From Bacillota bacterium (GTDB taxonomy: Bacteria; Bacillota; Clostridia; Acetivibrionales; DTU013), in contig JAEZYU010000034.1 of NCBI GenBank assembly GCA_023418915.1, positions 1 through 64,000 of the forward strand: a stretch of 64,000 nucleotides of DNA, read 5' to 3'. The translations under genes were made by a program, and so were the position numbers. Below the pieces are notes generated by a model. The model worked only from the letters and a program-made list of their open reading frames with translations, was not told the DNA's origin and ran no database searches. Shown piece by piece: positions 52,673-60,665 of the stretch (its first letter is position 1; each line of letters begins with the position of its first letter).

Positions 52673-52836
52673 GCCGGTTCCCTGCATATGAGATGGGTTG
52701 CCGGCTGATGCCGAATTTATCATATGAAGTGGGTTGCCGGCTGATGCCGAATTTATCATATGAGATGGGTTGCCGGCTGATGCCGTATTTGACATATGAG
52801 GCCGGTTCCCTGCATATGAAGTGGGTTGCCGGCTGC
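52673..52836. repeat. 36-bp tandem array after etfA
   Basis: Units start at 52688, 52724, 52760 and 52796 and contain GGGTTGCCGGCTGATGCCG. A flanking block GGCCGGTTCCCTGCATATGA occurs both at 52673 and at about 52800. On the minus strand the array reads as a 12-residue repeat, an artefact of the period being divisible by three. Confidence 0.9.
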
Positions 52837-52927
52837 TGTTGCACTAGATATAGGGGCGAGCTGTACTGATTCATAATCAATTCTTAATTCTCAATTTTCA
52901 CCAAACGATAAATTGTGCAGAAAGCAC

Positions 52928-52956
52928 TTCAATTTAGCCAATTATTTATGTATACT
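52928..52956 (+). promoter_or_regulatory. Candidate promoter of the VanY-type gene
   Basis: TTCAAT (52928-52933), 17-bp spacer, TATACT (52951-52956), about 165 bp before the start codon. Confidence 0.4.
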
Positions 52957-53122
52957 TGATTATATATGAGGGGTCAGGTGTATCCCATCTTGTAGCTGGC
53001 AGCAGCCGTTCATGCTGAAATAAGCCTGGGCTCTGGTATTGATGTAACATTATTATACTGGTGTGTCTTTTGGTGTTTCGTTGTAGCAGCGAAGCAAGGG
53101 CATTTAATTAGGGGGAATTTTG

Positions 53123-54736
53123 GTGAAGAAGGTCAAGGTCAGTCTGTCAGTCATTTTTGTTGTTTCTATATTATTGTGTAGTACAACAGCAACTGCCTTA
53201 TCAGCGAATAATCTGCCGACTGTGAGCAATAGAGCCCAAAGCCAGGGGACAAAGGCTGGGACAGGTGCGCAATTGGACCGTCGAACCGAAGTGGGTATAC
53301 AATTGGACCAACGAACCGGGGTGACTGCACAAGTGGATCATCGGACCAAAGCAGGCGCACAAGCGGACAAGCAGGCCAGAACCGGCATGCAAAACGAGCC
53401 AGAGCAAAAGCCCAATAATGAACAGCAGATCATCATAACAAAAATAATTAAGGATGATAAAACTGAGATTAAGAATGTCTGCCTGTCAGAGCTTGTTTTA
53501 GATCAGGAAGGCTGCACATATGAACCGGCCGATAGAAATGCTGCTTTCGCAATAAATAAGAATGTGGAGATAACTGCGAACAATGTGATCCTCATCAATG
53601 CAGTCATAACAGGGGACCTTTACATATATGCAGACAATATTGTTCTTCAGGATATTGTTGTCAAGGGTACAGTCCATATACGTCCATTATTGAATAAATC
53701 ACTCAAGCTTGACAATGTCACTTTTGATAATGTTGCGATAATAATGGATACCAGACTTGACGCTGATAATGGGACTGATGATGAACAAGAGCATGCCGGC
53801 GGCTTAAGTGACGGCAATGGCCATGTCGATGGTGGTCAGGAGTCTGACAATAGCCCGGACTTCGACGTTGGGGAATCTTCCGACAATAAAAACGATGTAC
53901 ACGATAATATGCCGGAGGACGAGAACGTCAGCGAGGCTGAAGAAGTCACCGGTAAAGGCAAAGGGAAAAACAATGATGAAGGTGAAAAATCCGGATTGAA
54001 TGATGGTAAAACCGGTAATATGAACGAAGATAAAACCAATCAAAATATCGACAGTGGAGTTGGAAGCAATGGCGAAAATAAGGATGACGAAAATATTAAC
54101 GATAAAGCTAGCGAAAGCACAGAAGTAAAAGCGTATCTGGAGCAAGCTGCCATTGATGATTATAGCAGCAATCTGGTCATCGTAAATAAAGCGAGAAGCC
54201 TTCCAACCAACTATAAGCCAAAGGATCTGGTCAGAGTTAATGTTCCGTACAGCGGAAGGTCTGAAGCAAGGTATTTAAGAAAGGAAGCATCGGAAGCACT
54301 GACCAGGCTTTTTATAAGTGCCAGAAGTGAAGGAGTTGACCTTTGGGCAGTATCAGGATTCAGATCATATGACCTTCAAAAGGTAGTTTTCGCTAAACAC
54401 GCAGACATGATGGGAGTGAAAACGGCGGAAAGGGTCAGTGCAAAACCAGGACAGAGTGAGCATCAGACCGGACTTGCTATCGATATATCTTCACGGGCTA
54501 TGAACTATACGCTTAACGAATCCTTCGAAAATACCAACGAGGGAAAATGGCTTGCTGAGAATGCCGCAAAGTTTGGTTTTATACTCAGGTATCCAAAAGG
54601 AAAGGAAACGATCACAGGGTATGACTATGAGCCTTGGCACTTCCGATTTGTGGGGAAGGATATAGCAATCGATATTATGAAAAAGGGACTGACACTCGAA
54701 GAGTATTTCGGGCTGGCACAGGCTCAGCAAACCTGA
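53123..54736 (+). CDS. Secreted VanY-type D-Ala-D-Ala carboxypeptidase with disordered acidic region
   Basis: About 537 residues: signal peptide (about 1-27, ending TALS), a 10-residue tandem repeat of the GxQLDxRT type (about 45-93, five copies), a beta-rich region (about 105-210, NKNVEITANNVILINAVITG), an Asp/Gly/Asn/Glu-rich disordered stretch (about 210-335) and an M15B peptidase domain (about 350-525). Ligands are His447 and Asp454 (SEHQTGLAIDIS) and His506 (EPWHFRF). It trims the terminal D-Ala of stem peptides outside the cell. GTG 53123 is chosen from GGGGGAA just upstream. A strong terminator follows. The repeat and acidic region suggest a flexible wall-spanning linker. Confidence 0.9.
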   Translation: MKKVKVSLSVIFVVSILLCSTTATALSANNLPTVSNRAQSQGTKAGTGAQLDRRTEVGIQLDQRTGVTAQVDHRTKAGAQADKQARTGMQNEPEQKPNNEQQIIITKIIKDDKTEIKNVCLSELVLDQEGCTYEPADRNAAFAINKNVEITANNVILINAVITGDLYIYADNIVLQDIVVKGTVHIRPLLNKSLKLDNVTFDNVAIIMDTRLDADNGTDDEQEHAGGLSDGNGHVDGGQESDNSPDFDVGESSDNKNDVHDNMPEDENVSEAEEVTGKGKGKNNDEGEKSGLNDGKTGNMNEDKTNQNIDSGVGSNGENKDDENINDKASESTEVKAYLEQAAIDDYSSNLVIVNKARSLPTNYKPKDLVRVNVPYSGRSEARYLRKEASEALTRLFISARSEGVDLWAVSGFRSYDLQKVVFAKHADMMGVKTAERVSAKPGQSEHQTGLAIDISSRAMNYTLNESFENTNEGKWLAENAAKFGFILRYPKGKETITGYDYEPWHFRFVGKDIAIDIMKKGLTLEEYFGLAQAQQT

Positions 54737-54752
54737 AAACGACAATAAATCA

Positions 54753-54782
54753 AAGAAGCTTCGGTAATCCGGAGCTTCTTTT
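54753..54782 (+). terminator. Rho-independent terminator after the VanY-type gene
   Basis: AAGAAGCT-TCGG (54753-54764), loop TAAT, CCGG-AGCTTCTT (54769-54780), then T4. A 12-bp nearly perfect stem. Confidence 0.93.
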
Positions 54783-54846
54783 AAAATGCTTTCATCATCA
54801 GAGCTAATCTTATCTGAAATGCGGAGGATTCACGCCAGTCTTCCTA

Positions 54847-54883
54847 AAGCCCCCGCCTCTATAGGCGGCGGGAGTACGTCACT
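54847..54883. repeat. REP-like GC-rich hairpin, copy 2
   Basis: Identical over 37 bp to 501-537. Its last bases (TCACT) overlap the stop codon of the minus-strand thpR gene, so it forms the 3-prime end of both flanking transcripts. Confidence 0.85.
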
Positions 54884-55454
54884 CATACAAGGCGTAATCC
54901 GATATTTTTGTGTAAACCCGTTTGTTCTCTATCTGCTCGCTTTTAAATAGATTTACTGTTCTTACCTCTATGGGACCAGAGGAGTGACTTCCAAAAGAAT
55001 TCTTTATTTCTTCGAATGGGCATTCAAATACTATATCCTGGCCGATTGTTATATGCGGAGTATATCGCCTTTTTTCTCTGGGAAAGCCTAATGACCATAT
55101 GGAATCATCGATCTCAGCTGCCAGCTTCCTCAACATGGGTATATCGCCGCCAAGTCCAAGCCACAGAACGCGGATCGAATCCCTTCCCTGAAAGACCCCA
55201 ATTTCTGACAGGTTCAGCCTGAAAGGCCTGTGTGCTGCGCAGATGTTGATCAATGATGCATCAATGGAGTTCTTCTGCTCCATAGTTATATCATCGAGGA
55301 ACTTCAGTGTAAGATGAAAATTGCTGCTGTGTTTCCACCTGCCTCTGACTGCATATTTTCTGAGCCTTTGCTGCAGTTCATTTATATAGTTTTTGTGATC
55401 ATTATTTAAATCGATACCGATAAATGATCTGATATCAATCATCCCTTTTCGCAT
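54879..55454 (-). CDS. thpR: RNA 2-prime,3-prime-cyclic phosphodiesterase (2H family)
   Basis: 191 residues with the two HxT/S motifs of the LigT/ThpR family: FHLTLKFLDD (about 43-52) and PHITIGQ (about 134-140). RSFIGIDLN near the N-terminus and VNLFKSEQ near the C-terminus are also family landmarks. These enzymes open 2,3-cyclic phosphates or form 2-5 RNA linkages. ATG 55454 has no good SD; an internal ATG four codons later is possible. The gene is alone on the minus strand. Confidence 0.9.
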   Translation of the reverse strand: MRKGMIDIRSFIGIDLNNDHKNYINELQQRLRKYAVRGRWKHSSNFHLTLKFLDDITMEQKNSIDASLINICAAHRPFRLNLSEIGVFQGRDSIRVLWLGLGGDIPMLRKLAAEIDDSIWSLGFPREKRRYTPHITIGQDIVFECPFEEIKNSFGSHSSGPIEVRTVNLFKSEQIENKRVYTKISDYALYE

Positions 55455-55494
55455 ATTTTCAGGTAATTATATCACAGTTCCATAATAGCTAACA

Positions 55495-55535
55495 AATGCT
55501 TCGGATCCCATAGATATTCAAGCATTGCCTATGGG
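55495..55535. promoter_or_regulatory. Two interleaved perfect 7-bp inverted repeats
   Basis: AATGCTT (55495-55501) matches AAGCATT (55520-55526), and CCCATAG (55507-55513) matches CTATGGG (55529-55535). As RNA the two stems are mutually exclusive or form a pseudoknot. The region lies between divergent thpR and the ABC operon. A weak promoter for the ABC genes (TTCACT 55552-55557, 18 bp, TATACT 55576-55581) is downstream, and another palindrome, AACGAC...GTCGTT, is at 55599-55624. Confidence 0.45.
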
Positions 55536-55690
55536 TCAGCAGCAATTTTCATTCACTGTTTCAGACTGAAACTTATATACTGTAATGTACATAAATAAAA
55601 CGACACCTTTATTTTTGGGTCGTTATGGTACTGGTGAGTAAACTGCACAGATGACAGGCTGCAGGTGTTTTTGATATGGAGGGTGGTAAA

Positions 55691-56458
55691 TTGGGTGCAA
55701 TAGTAGAAGTACATAATTTGGGAATGAAGTATCACTCGCTCAACGGAGAGGTTACAGCGCTTAAAAACATAAACCTGGCAGTGGAAGAGGGCGAATTTGT
55801 TAGTATAGTTGGGCCAAGTGGATGTGGTAAATCAACACTCCTGTCGCTTTTAGCAGGTCTGCTGTTTCCATCTGAAGGGTCAGTAACTGTAGGCGGAAGG
55901 CAGGTGGCAGGGCCTGCGCATCAAGTCGGATATATGCTTCAGAAGGACTATCTTTTTGAATGGAGGTCTATCTTTGAAAACGTTGTGCTGGGTCTGGAAA
56001 TAACCGGAACGCTAAACAGCCGGACCGGAGAATATGTTTCGGGACTGCTTGATACATACGGCCTTTCGGAATTCAAAGACAAATATCCAAATCAGCTGTC
56101 CGGAGGTATGCGGCAAAGGGCAGCTCTTATAAGGACTCTGGCGACCAATCCGCAGATACTTCTGCTCGATGAGGCCTTCTCGGCGCTTGATTACCAGACC
56201 AGGCTTGCAGTGGCTGAGGACATTTACTCTATTATCAAGAGGGAAAACAAAACCGCTGTTCTAGTTACACATGATATAGCAGAGAGCATCAGCATGGCTG
56301 ACAGGGTCGTTGTACTGACCAAACGGCCCGGGACTATAAAAAGTATTTATAATATCAGCCTGACCTGCGACAGAAAAACGCCGATGAGCTGCAGAGAAGC
56401 TCCGGAATTCAGATACTATTTCAATAAGATATGGAAGGACCTTGATATACATGTATGA
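55691..56458 (+). CDS. ABC transporter ATPase, SsuB/TauB/NrtD class
   Basis: 255 residues: Walker A GPSGCGKST, Q-loop YMLQKDYLFEW, signature LSGGMRQR, Walker B LLLDEAFSALD, switch His in LVTHDIAE. The closing region (VVVLTKRPGTIKSIYNI) is typical of ATPases that serve NMT1/SsuA-type uptake systems for sulfonates, pyrimidine precursors or similar small organics. TTG 55691 is preferred, with GGAGGGTGG 7 nt upstream; ATG 55676 would place that SD inside the gene. First gene of a three-gene uptake operon. Confidence 0.9.
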   Translation: MGAIVEVHNLGMKYHSLNGEVTALKNINLAVEEGEFVSIVGPSGCGKSTLLSLLAGLLFPSEGSVTVGGRQVAGPAHQVGYMLQKDYLFEWRSIFENVVLGLEITGTLNSRTGEYVSGLLDTYGLSEFKDKYPNQLSGGMRQRAALIRTLATNPQILLLDEAFSALDYQTRLAVAEDIYSIIKRENKTAVLVTHDIAESISMADRVVVLTKRPGTIKSIYNISLTCDRKTPMSCREAPEFRYYFNKIWKDLDIHV

Positions 56459-56499
56459 CAGATCATTTATCAAAATTGCTGCATGGGGAGATGATCCGA

Positions 56500-57321
56500 A
56501 TGAAAAACGATACCGTGATTTCAAATGAACATAAAGAGTTCCTGAAAAAGGTCAAGATGAGGAAGGTCTTTGTACTGTCTACACGCATACTTCTGCTGAT
56601 CGCAATATTTGCACTGTGGGAGCTGATGGCTGTCCTGAAGCTGATCGATCCATTCATAACAAGCCAGCCGTCAAGGATAGTGGAGACTGTTGCAAACCTG
56701 TACAGGGAAGGAGAGCTGTTTTATCACACGTGGATAACATGTCTTGAAACAGTGATCGGATTTTTGTTGGGGACAATAGCCGGTACCTTGATTGCTGTCA
56801 TCCTCTGGTGGTCTGAATTCCTGTCTAAGGTGCTTGAGCCTTACCTTGTTGTACTCAACAGCCTTCCGAAGATAGCGCTCGGCCCTATTTTCATAGTATG
56901 GATCGGGGCGGGACCGTCATCTATCATTGCTATTGCGCTGACGATATCGCTTATCGTCACGATCCTGGAGGTGCTAAACGGCTTCATTTCTGTGGACCAG
57001 GAGAAGATAAAGCTGGTCAGGACATTTGGAGCAAGCCGTGCACAGGTGCTGATGAAGGTGGTGCTTCCGTCGTCGTACCCGGTCATAATCAACGCATTGA
57101 AGGTCAATGTCGGGCTTTCATGGGTAGGTGTCATTGTCGGAGAATTTCTTGTTTCAAAAGCCGGGCTCGGATATCTGATCGTGTACGGAGGGCAGGTATT
57201 CCAACTGGATCTTGTGATGACAAGCGTATTGATCCTGTCCATTGCGGCTGCGCTGATGTATCAGGGGGTCGTATATATTGAAAGGTCACTTGTGAAAAGT
57301 GGAAAGCATACATCGTTATGA
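56500..57321 (+). CDS. ABC transporter permease, SsuC/TauC class
   Basis: About 273 residues with six membrane helices. The EAA loop, which docks the ATPase, is FGASRAQVLMKVVLPSSYPV. ATG 56500 has GGGGAG 9 nt upstream; ATG 56455, which overlaps the ATPase stop (ATGA), is the alternative and would add 15 residues. It forms the channel of the importer with the neighbouring ATPase and lipoprotein. Confidence 0.9.
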   Translation: MKNDTVISNEHKEFLKKVKMRKVFVLSTRILLLIAIFALWELMAVLKLIDPFITSQPSRIVETVANLYREGELFYHTWITCLETVIGFLLGTIAGTLIAVILWWSEFLSKVLEPYLVVLNSLPKIALGPIFIVWIGAGPSSIIAIALTISLIVTILEVLNGFISVDQEKIKLVRTFGASRAQVLMKVVLPSSYPVIINALKVNVGLSWVGVIVGEFLVSKAGLGYLIVYGGQVFQLDLVMTSVLILSIAAALMYQGVVYIERSLVKSGKHTSL

Positions 57322-57351
57322 TTTCAGGGATACACAGGTGAAAATGCTGTC

Positions 57352-57465
57352 ATGCTTGCTGAATGGCTAAATCAACCTACAGCGTACAGGAGAAAAGGAC
57401 GTCAAGAAGAAATAAGGCTGTACATCGCAGCTTATGAAAAACAGCTCAAAGCACTATCAAGATAG
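57352..57465 (+). pseudogene. Short gene-end remnant
   Basis: A 37-codon frame starting ATGCTTGCTGAATGG and ending YEKQLKALSR-stop, with a protein-like composition (RRKGRQEEIRLYIAAYEKQ) but no SD. The end recurs at about 10778-10818 as TYEKQPDVLSR-stop. The frame is probably the tail of a lost gene or of a repeated unit. The original gene is not recognised. Confidence 0.35.
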
Positions 57466-57511
57466 CAATGAACTTTGAAAGCTGAAAAACATATCATAAG
57501 GGGGCAGATCA

Positions 57512-58516
57512 ATGAAAATAATCAGAACGCTTTTGACTGCTGTGCTCGTGTTGAGTCTTGTACTGGCTTTTGGAGCCTGTGGAGAAAATAAACTTGTCAC
57601 GATAAAGCTCAGCGAAGTAACACATTCAATTTTCTATGCGCCTCAATATGCGGCGCTGAACCTCGGGTTTTTCGAGGAAGAGGGGTTATCCGTGGACTTG
57701 ATAAACGGCCAGGGAGCAGACAAGGTAATGACGGCAGTACTGTCAGGCCAGGCGGATATAGGGTTTTCGGGCCCTGAAGCAGCTATTTATGTTTATAATG
57801 AGGGTAAAGAGGATCATGCGGTCGTGTTTGCGCAGCTAACCAAGAGGGACGGATCATTCCTTGTGGGCAGAGAGCCTGAACCGGATTTCAAATGGACTGA
57901 TGTAAAGGGGAAATTCATAATAGGCGGCAGAAAAGGCGGAGTGCCTGCAATGACTCTGGAGTATGTGCTCAGGAAAAATGGTATAGTACCCGACAAGGAT
58001 GTTGAGATGGACTCGAGCATACAGTTTGCATTAATGGCGGGAGCCTTTACCGGAGGAATGGGAGATTATGTGGCGTTGTTCGAACCGGTGGCCTCGACTC
58101 TTGAAAGGGAAGGAAAGGGTTACATAGTGGCGTCAATAGGTCAGGACAGCGGTGAGATTCCCTATACAGCCTATTATGCAAAGAAAAGTTATATGGAAAA
58201 GAACCCTGATATAATACAAAAATTCACAAACGCAATATACCGCGGTCAGGTCTGGGTAGAGAGCCATACGCCGGAAGAGGTGGCAGAGGCTATAAAGGAT
58301 TCCTTCCCGGATTCCGATATGGAACTGCTCACCACGGTGGCGAAGCGTTATAAGGATCAGGATGCCTGGAGTACAGATCCTGTAATGAAAGAGGAATCGC
58401 TGGCATTGCTTCAGGAGGTTATGAAGCAGGCTGGTGAGCTGCAGAAGGAGGCTCCCCACGAAGCACTGGTCAACAACAGCTATGCTCAGAAAGCTATCGA
58501 AAGTATAACGAAATAA
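57512..58516 (+). CDS. NMT1/SsuA-type substrate-binding lipoprotein
   Basis: 334 residues. The N-terminus is a lipoprotein signal with FGAC (Cys23). The NMT1/THI5-like domain shows HSIFYAPQYAALNLGFFEEEGL, ADIGFSGPEAAIYVY and IGGRKGGVPAMTLEYVLRKNG. It delivers the substrate to the ATPase/permease encoded upstream. Family members bind sulfonates, nitrate, thiamine or riboflavin precursors; no TPP or FMN riboswitch is seen here, so the ligand is open. SD AAGGGGG precedes the ATG. A terminator follows. Confidence 0.92.
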   Translation: MKIIRTLLTAVLVLSLVLAFGACGENKLVTIKLSEVTHSIFYAPQYAALNLGFFEEEGLSVDLINGQGADKVMTAVLSGQADIGFSGPEAAIYVYNEGKEDHAVVFAQLTKRDGSFLVGREPEPDFKWTDVKGKFIIGGRKGGVPAMTLEYVLRKNGIVPDKDVEMDSSIQFALMAGAFTGGMGDYVALFEPVASTLEREGKGYIVASIGQDSGEIPYTAYYAKKSYMEKNPDIIQKFTNAIYRGQVWVESHTPEEVAEAIKDSFPDSDMELLTTVAKRYKDQDAWSTDPVMKEESLALLQEVMKQAGELQKEAPHEALVNNSYAQKAIESITK

Positions 58517-58549
58517 TTAGTTCTGCTATATCCTTTTACTGATTTGATA

Positions 58550-58585
58550 AAAACTGCTGACATATTATACTGCCAGCAGTTTTTT
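58550..58585 (+). terminator. Rho-independent terminator of the uptake operon
   Basis: AAAACTGCTG (58550-58559) and CAGCAGTTTT (58574-58583) form a perfect 10-bp stem followed by Ts. Confidence 0.93.
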
Positions 58586-58731
58586 CATTATTGCTGCAGA
58601 TGAAAAAAACTGTTGAATCAAACAGGTTGACTATGGCATAGTTGATAATGTATGGTAGAATAATGGAAGCAGTAGTTAATCTCTAAAAGACTGTTTACAG
58701 TTCAATGAACATATCCGAATGGAGGTATCTT

Positions 58732-59787
58732 ATGAGTGTAGAAAAAAGCTTTTTTGGAAGCATGCAGGATGGAACAGTAATAAATTTGTACAGGCTGAGG
58801 AATAAAAGCAATATGTCTGTCGGAATTATCAATTACGGAGGGATCATTGTTGATATCAATGTACCTGACAGGAATGGACATATAGACGATGTGAATCTTG
58901 GCTACGACAACCTGAAGCAGTATCTGGAGAGAGGCCAGTATTTCGGGGCGCTTATCGGCAGACATGGCAACAGGATAGAAAATTCCGAATTCGATTTAAA
59001 CGGCATAACATATCGTCTGGCAAAAAACGATGGTAAAAACCACTTGCATGGAGGTAACCGCGGATTTGATAAGGTGGTATGGCAGGCCGAGATAATTGAT
59101 AACGAAGGCGTTCAATCACTGCAGCTGAGTTATATGAGTCCTGACGGCGAGGAAAACTACCCCGGGAACCTTGATGTGAAGGTCTTATACACACTTACTG
59201 AGGATAATGGCCTCAGGATTGACTATAATGCCATTTCAGATAAGGATACAGTAATAAATCTTACAAACCATGCATATTTCAATCTGTCAGGCCATGCATC
59301 CGGAGGCATATTGGATCATCAGATCATGATCGATGCAGATCATTTTACTGTGATCAACGATGAGTGCATTCCGACAGGAGAGATCAGGGAAGTTGCAAAT
59401 ACCCCGATGGATCTGAGAATGCCCAAAGCGGTAAGAGACGGGATCAATTCAAATGATGAACAGATAGCATATGGAAACGGTTATGATCACAACTTTGTTC
59501 TTAAGGTCACCGGAGGAAAGCCTGAAAAAGCGGCTGAAGTGTACGACCCCAAAAGCGGCAGGCTTATGGAGGTATTCACAACAAAGCCCGGATTGCAGTT
59601 TTACTCAGGAAATTCTATTAATCACACCATAGGTAAGGACGGCGCAGTATATGACACCAGGAGTGCTCTCTGTCTTGAGACTCAGTATTTCCCGAACGGG
59701 ACAAGACACAAGCATTTCCCGTCGCCTTTCCTCAAAGCAGGTGAAGAATATAGACATACAACAATCTATAGATTTTCTGCAAGGTAG
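58732..59787 (+). CDS. galM: Aldose 1-epimerase (galactose mutarotase)
   Basis: 351 residues. INYGGIIVDINVPD, ALIGRHGNRIENSEF, NHLHGGNRGFDKVVW, the catalytic His in NHAYFNLSG and the catalytic Glu in LETQYFPNGTRH match GalM. It interconverts alpha and beta anomers of galactose and glucose, and fits with the alpha-galactosidase elsewhere in the window. ATG 58732 is fixed by GGAGG 6 nt upstream. A possible extended -10 (TGGTAGAAT) lies at 58653-58661. Confidence 0.93.
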   Translation: MSVEKSFFGSMQDGTVINLYRLRNKSNMSVGIINYGGIIVDINVPDRNGHIDDVNLGYDNLKQYLERGQYFGALIGRHGNRIENSEFDLNGITYRLAKNDGKNHLHGGNRGFDKVVWQAEIIDNEGVQSLQLSYMSPDGEENYPGNLDVKVLYTLTEDNGLRIDYNAISDKDTVINLTNHAYFNLSGHASGGILDHQIMIDADHFTVINDECIPTGEIREVANTPMDLRMPKAVRDGINSNDEQIAYGNGYDHNFVLKVTGGKPEKAAEVYDPKSGRLMEVFTTKPGLQFYSGNSINHTIGKDGAVYDTRSALCLETQYFPNGTRHKHFPSPFLKAGEEYRHTTIYRFSAR

Positions 59788-59868
59788 TTAAGACAGGGAG
59801 CGCATATGACGAGCTAGTTAAGTCTTTATATAGTAACAGAGGAGTCTATATTACAAAGGCGGAATGAT

Positions 59869-60432
59869 ATGTCAGTCGTATTGGAAGGTATCCGGAAAAA
59901 TCCCGTAATAGCAGCAGTAAGAAAGGAACAGGATATTGATGCCGCATTAGCCAGCGAGGCTCTTACCATTTTTTTATTGAACGGAGATATATTCAATATA
60001 AAAAGCATGGTGGACCAAATAAAAAAAGGCGGCAAGCAGGTATTCATCCATGTCGATTTTCTCGAAGGACTCGGCAGGGACAACAGAGCTATTGACTATG
60101 TTTCGCAGGTAGTCAGGCCGACCGGTATTATCAGCACTAAGAGCAGCAGTATTAAGCATGCTATGAATGAAGGGATATTCACTATTCAGAGGTTTTTTCT
60201 GATAGACAGCCTTTCATATGATACTGCTGTGAAAACAGCACACACGGTCAAACCGGATGTCGTGGAGATCATGCCCGGCGTTATGCCCGGCGTTATTTGC
60301 AGGATATGTAGGGAACTGCCAATACCTGTGATAGCAGGAGGACTGATCGAATCAAAAGAAGATATCATCGAGGTGATACAGGCCGGCTGTATTGCAGCTT
60401 CAACAGGAAAAAAGGAACTGTGGAGCATGTGA
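59869..60432 (+). CDS. glpP: Glycerol-3-phosphate-responsive antiterminator GlpP
   Basis: 187 residues. NPVIAAVRKEQDIDAALAS at the start, FLLNGDIFNIKSMV, VDFLEGLGRDNRAIDYV, GIISTKSSSIKHA, RFFLIDSLSYDTA and EIMPGVMPGVI are the GlpP family blocks. It binds the leader RNA of glp genes in the presence of glycerol-3-phosphate and prevents termination. The downstream glp operon has a leader with promoter and terminator (60526-60636), its likely target. A GVMPGV segment contains a 12-bp direct repeat but agrees with the family. Confidence 0.93.
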   Translation: MSVVLEGIRKNPVIAAVRKEQDIDAALASEALTIFLLNGDIFNIKSMVDQIKKGGKQVFIHVDFLEGLGRDNRAIDYVSQVVRPTGIISTKSSSIKHAMNEGIFTIQRFFLIDSLSYDTAVKTAHTVKPDVVEIMPGVMPGVICRICRELPIPVIAGGLIESKEDIIEVIQAGCIAASTGKKELWSM

Positions 60433-60525
60433 AAGCCGAAGGGATAGTATTGTTACGGTTATGATTGCGATGTACTATTACGACTGAGCACTGCTACAAC
60501 AATATGGTATTAGACAATAAGACTG

Positions 60526-60554
60526 TTGCAACTACTGAAATATGGCGGTATAAT
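60526..60554 (+). promoter_or_regulatory. Promoter of the glp operon
   Basis: TTGCAA (60526-60531), 17-bp spacer, TATAAT (60549-60554). Transcription near 60561 gives a leader of about 105 nt before glpA. Confidence 0.8.
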
Positions 60555-60610
60555 AAAGACAACTGAATAATATGTGCGGAGAATTGGAGTCACATTTAGA
60601 TAAGGGCAGT

Positions 60611-60636
60611 AAGCCTTTGTTTAGTGTGGCTTTTTT
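60611..60636 (+). terminator. Leader terminator, probable GlpP target
   Basis: AAGCC (60611-60615) pairs with GGCTT (60628-60632), followed by a T6 run, and lies between the promoter and the glpA start. A short, modest stem is what a protein-controlled antitermination site needs. The GGAGAATTGGAG stretch (60579-60590) upstream may be the binding region. Confidence 0.7.
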
Positions 60637-60665
60637 ATTTATCTGCGAATAAAGGTGGGGAAAAT

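Noticed and set aside
52635..52880. Minus-strand 81-residue frame with a GISRQPISYDKF repeat
   Set aside because: Produced by the 36-bp array, whose period is divisible by three; no SD and antisense to the etfA end.
55455..55675. TPP or FMN riboswitch before the NMT1-type transporter
   Set aside because: None of the conserved blocks of those riboswitches could be found.
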